Source: Pelotomaculum terephthalicicum JT (GTDB taxonomy: Bacteria > Bacillota > Desulfotomaculia > Desulfotomaculales > Pelotomaculaceae). Taken from it: a DNA stretch of 64,000 nt. A program made the position numbers and the translations under genes. Shown one piece after another: positions 62,815 through 64,000 of this stretch. The stretch covers positions 105,494 to 169,493 of the forward strand of contig NZ_JAKNBL010000004.1 in the NCBI RefSeq assembly GCF_022410535.1, given 5' to 3'. A model generated the notes under the pieces. The model had not been told where the DNA came from. It made no database searches and was given only the letters and a program-made list of their open reading frames with translations. Each line of letters opens with the position of its first letter. Within the stretch, counting starts at the first letter, position 1.

Positions 62815-64000
62815 CTTTTTTCTCAATTAGCTTAACCAATTCTCTTCACATTGACCGCAAAAGCGGTAAAAAACATCTGCAATCGCATGGCTTCAAGGCC
62901 TGTGGAGTCTACTGTTCAGAATCCATGCGCCTGTTTGAATTCGCCGTTTTTCTCTTCGATTCGGTAACGGATTTTCAGCCGTTCAACGAAATAATCGCTT
63001 TGCTGAAACGCCAACCGCTTTTGATTGCGCTCACTGGTGACAGTAACATTATAAGTCTTCGTTTTTGATATACCAACTTACAGGTGTCGGCAAGAGGACA
63101 TTTTGCGCATTCTTTTTGCTGAAATAATAGCTCCAGACTTGGCTTTCGTACTTTCCTATTCGTTTCTCAACCCACATGGCCAACTCGCACGCCGGGTATT
63201 GCATGGTCCCCGCGTCTTTGTTATACTCAAATCCGTCGTTCTTAGGCGATGCCGCCGTGGCGATGACCGGGTTAGATTTCGCAATCAATGTGATGCCGTT
63301 TTTTTCCCAATAGTCAATATTCTCAATAGATGAGAATGCCGTGTCCCCGATAACCTCTTTGACTTCAATGCCATTTTTACGTGATTTCTCCACTAATGTT
63401 CCCAACTGTTTTCCGCCCGGCGCCCCGCCGCCAGTGATCTCAATTCCCGTAATGATGCTTTCTTCAGTATCGCAAGATGATTTTTGTAACCATAAAATGT
63501 ACTGGCCGTCGTTTTGTGGCCGAACCGCGCGTCCTCATCGTCTTTAGAGCGAATTTCCCGGATACGGTCGGTGTCCAGAAGCTCTTTGATGCGCTCATAA
63601 AGCTCAATGATTTTGCGGTTCTTGGTCTCTGTTATTTCTTCTTCGGTGTTTTCGATCAATTGACGCGTATATTCGATTTCCTCGGCTAACTCGGCGGTTT
63701 TATCGGGTTTCTCCGAGAATTTTGCTGAGAGCTCATACATGTTTTTGTATATTTTCTTCCGTAGCTGCTTGCTGAAATCTCTCAAAACCTGCGTTACGGT
63801 CTTCGGACGAACAGCGGCGTTCGTATGCGTGGAGTCCACAATAATTGTCCCAGATTTAATAATTCCCTTTTCTATTGCCTGACGGATGGTTTCTTTCAGC
63901 ATTTCCTCCAAAATGTCCTCGGTAATACGCGTTTTGCGGAATTTCGTCATTAAACTGGAGTCAATCATGCCGTCCTCGGGGTCTAAATCCAGAGAATATT
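62815..64000 (-). pseudogene. Degenerate IS1182-type transposase, runs off the window
   Basis: From the right edge: ...LDLDPEDGMIDSSLMTKFRKTRI...IIVDSTHTNAAVRPKTVTQVLRDFSK...DARFGHKTTASTFYGYKNHLAI. A frameshift at about 63465-63475 then continues as DTEESIITGIEITGGGAPGGKQLGTLVEKSRKNGIEVKEVIGDTAFSS...IAKSNPVI. A second break near 63050-63060 leads to TKTYNVTVTSERNQKRLAFQQSDYFVERLKIRYRIEEKNGEFKQAHGF, then an in-frame TGA (near 62925) and STGLEAMRLQMFFTAFAVNVKRIG. This is the IS1182 DDE pattern (VDSTHTN..., E...K near the C-terminus). At least three lesions make it inactive. Confidence 0.85.

Overview
The window looks like a chromosomal segment of an anaerobic, spore-former-type Firmicute, most likely a Peptococcaceae / Pelotomaculum-Desulfotomaculum relative. 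Reasons: a glmS ribozyme and an isoleucine T-box (both typical of Firmicutes), Firmicute-style Shine-Dalgarno sites with many TTG/GTG starts, the cdaA-cdaR-glmM-glmS order, and a gene set of oxygen-sensitive reductases (nitrogenase-like, double-cubane type) plus a UbiD/UbiX aromatic-type cluster. The taxonomic call is inference.

Layout. 1-7.5 kb: small hypotheticals, a HAD phosphatase, an orphan-substrate ABC importer (DUF3798 lipoprotein, RbsA-like ATPase, two permeases) and a cyclophilin. 7.5-21.7 kb: what looks like a molybdenum/tungsten-linked region. It has an FmdE / DUF364 / TrmO-FmdE gene set. Two copies of an RNA element resembling the Moco (molybdenum cofactor) riboswitch sit on opposite strands. 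One, with a near-consensus promoter and terminators, precedes a TnpB-family protein that has lost two of its three RuvC catalytic acids. The other precedes an operon for a MolABC-like type II importer and a complete NifH-NifD-NifK-like set, followed by two double-cubane/2-hydroxyacyl-CoA-dehydratase-type proteins. The NifD/NifK homologues keep all P-cluster cysteines but lack both protein ligands of FeMo-co, and no nifB/E/N is present. This is the most interesting locus.

21.7-33.5 kb: a catabolic region. ubiX, ubiD, a PaaK-type CoA ligase and a DASS-family carrier lie on the minus strand; a TetR regulator, an FrdA-like flavoprotein and a diverged adenine-deaminase-like amidohydrolase lie on the plus strand. 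Three copies of one 20-bp palindrome mark a TetR regulon. Uptake, CoA activation and decarboxylation of an aromatic (di)carboxylate is the simplest reading.

33.5-36.1 kb: a Shedu (DUF4263) defence-type gene, a frameshifted TnsD C-terminus and transposon-end repeats lie immediately downstream of glmS, a decayed Tn7-like element in its classic attachment site. 36.1-41.7 kb: glmS with its ribozyme, glmM, cdaR and cdaA (cell-wall precursor and c-di-AMP synthesis). 41.7-56.2 kb: one long ilv-leu operon (ilvE-ilvD-ilvB-ilvN-ilvC-ilvB2-leuA-leuC-leuD-leuB-cimA) behind a sigma-A promoter and an AUC T-box; cimA implies isoleucine from citramalate.

56.2-64 kb: an accessory region with an intact IS1202/ISNCY-type insertion carrying an 18-bp target duplication, a truncated tyrosine recombinase, a three-gene sce7726-sce7725-RES operon that is a good candidate defence or toxin system, and a degenerate IS1182-type transposase running off the end.
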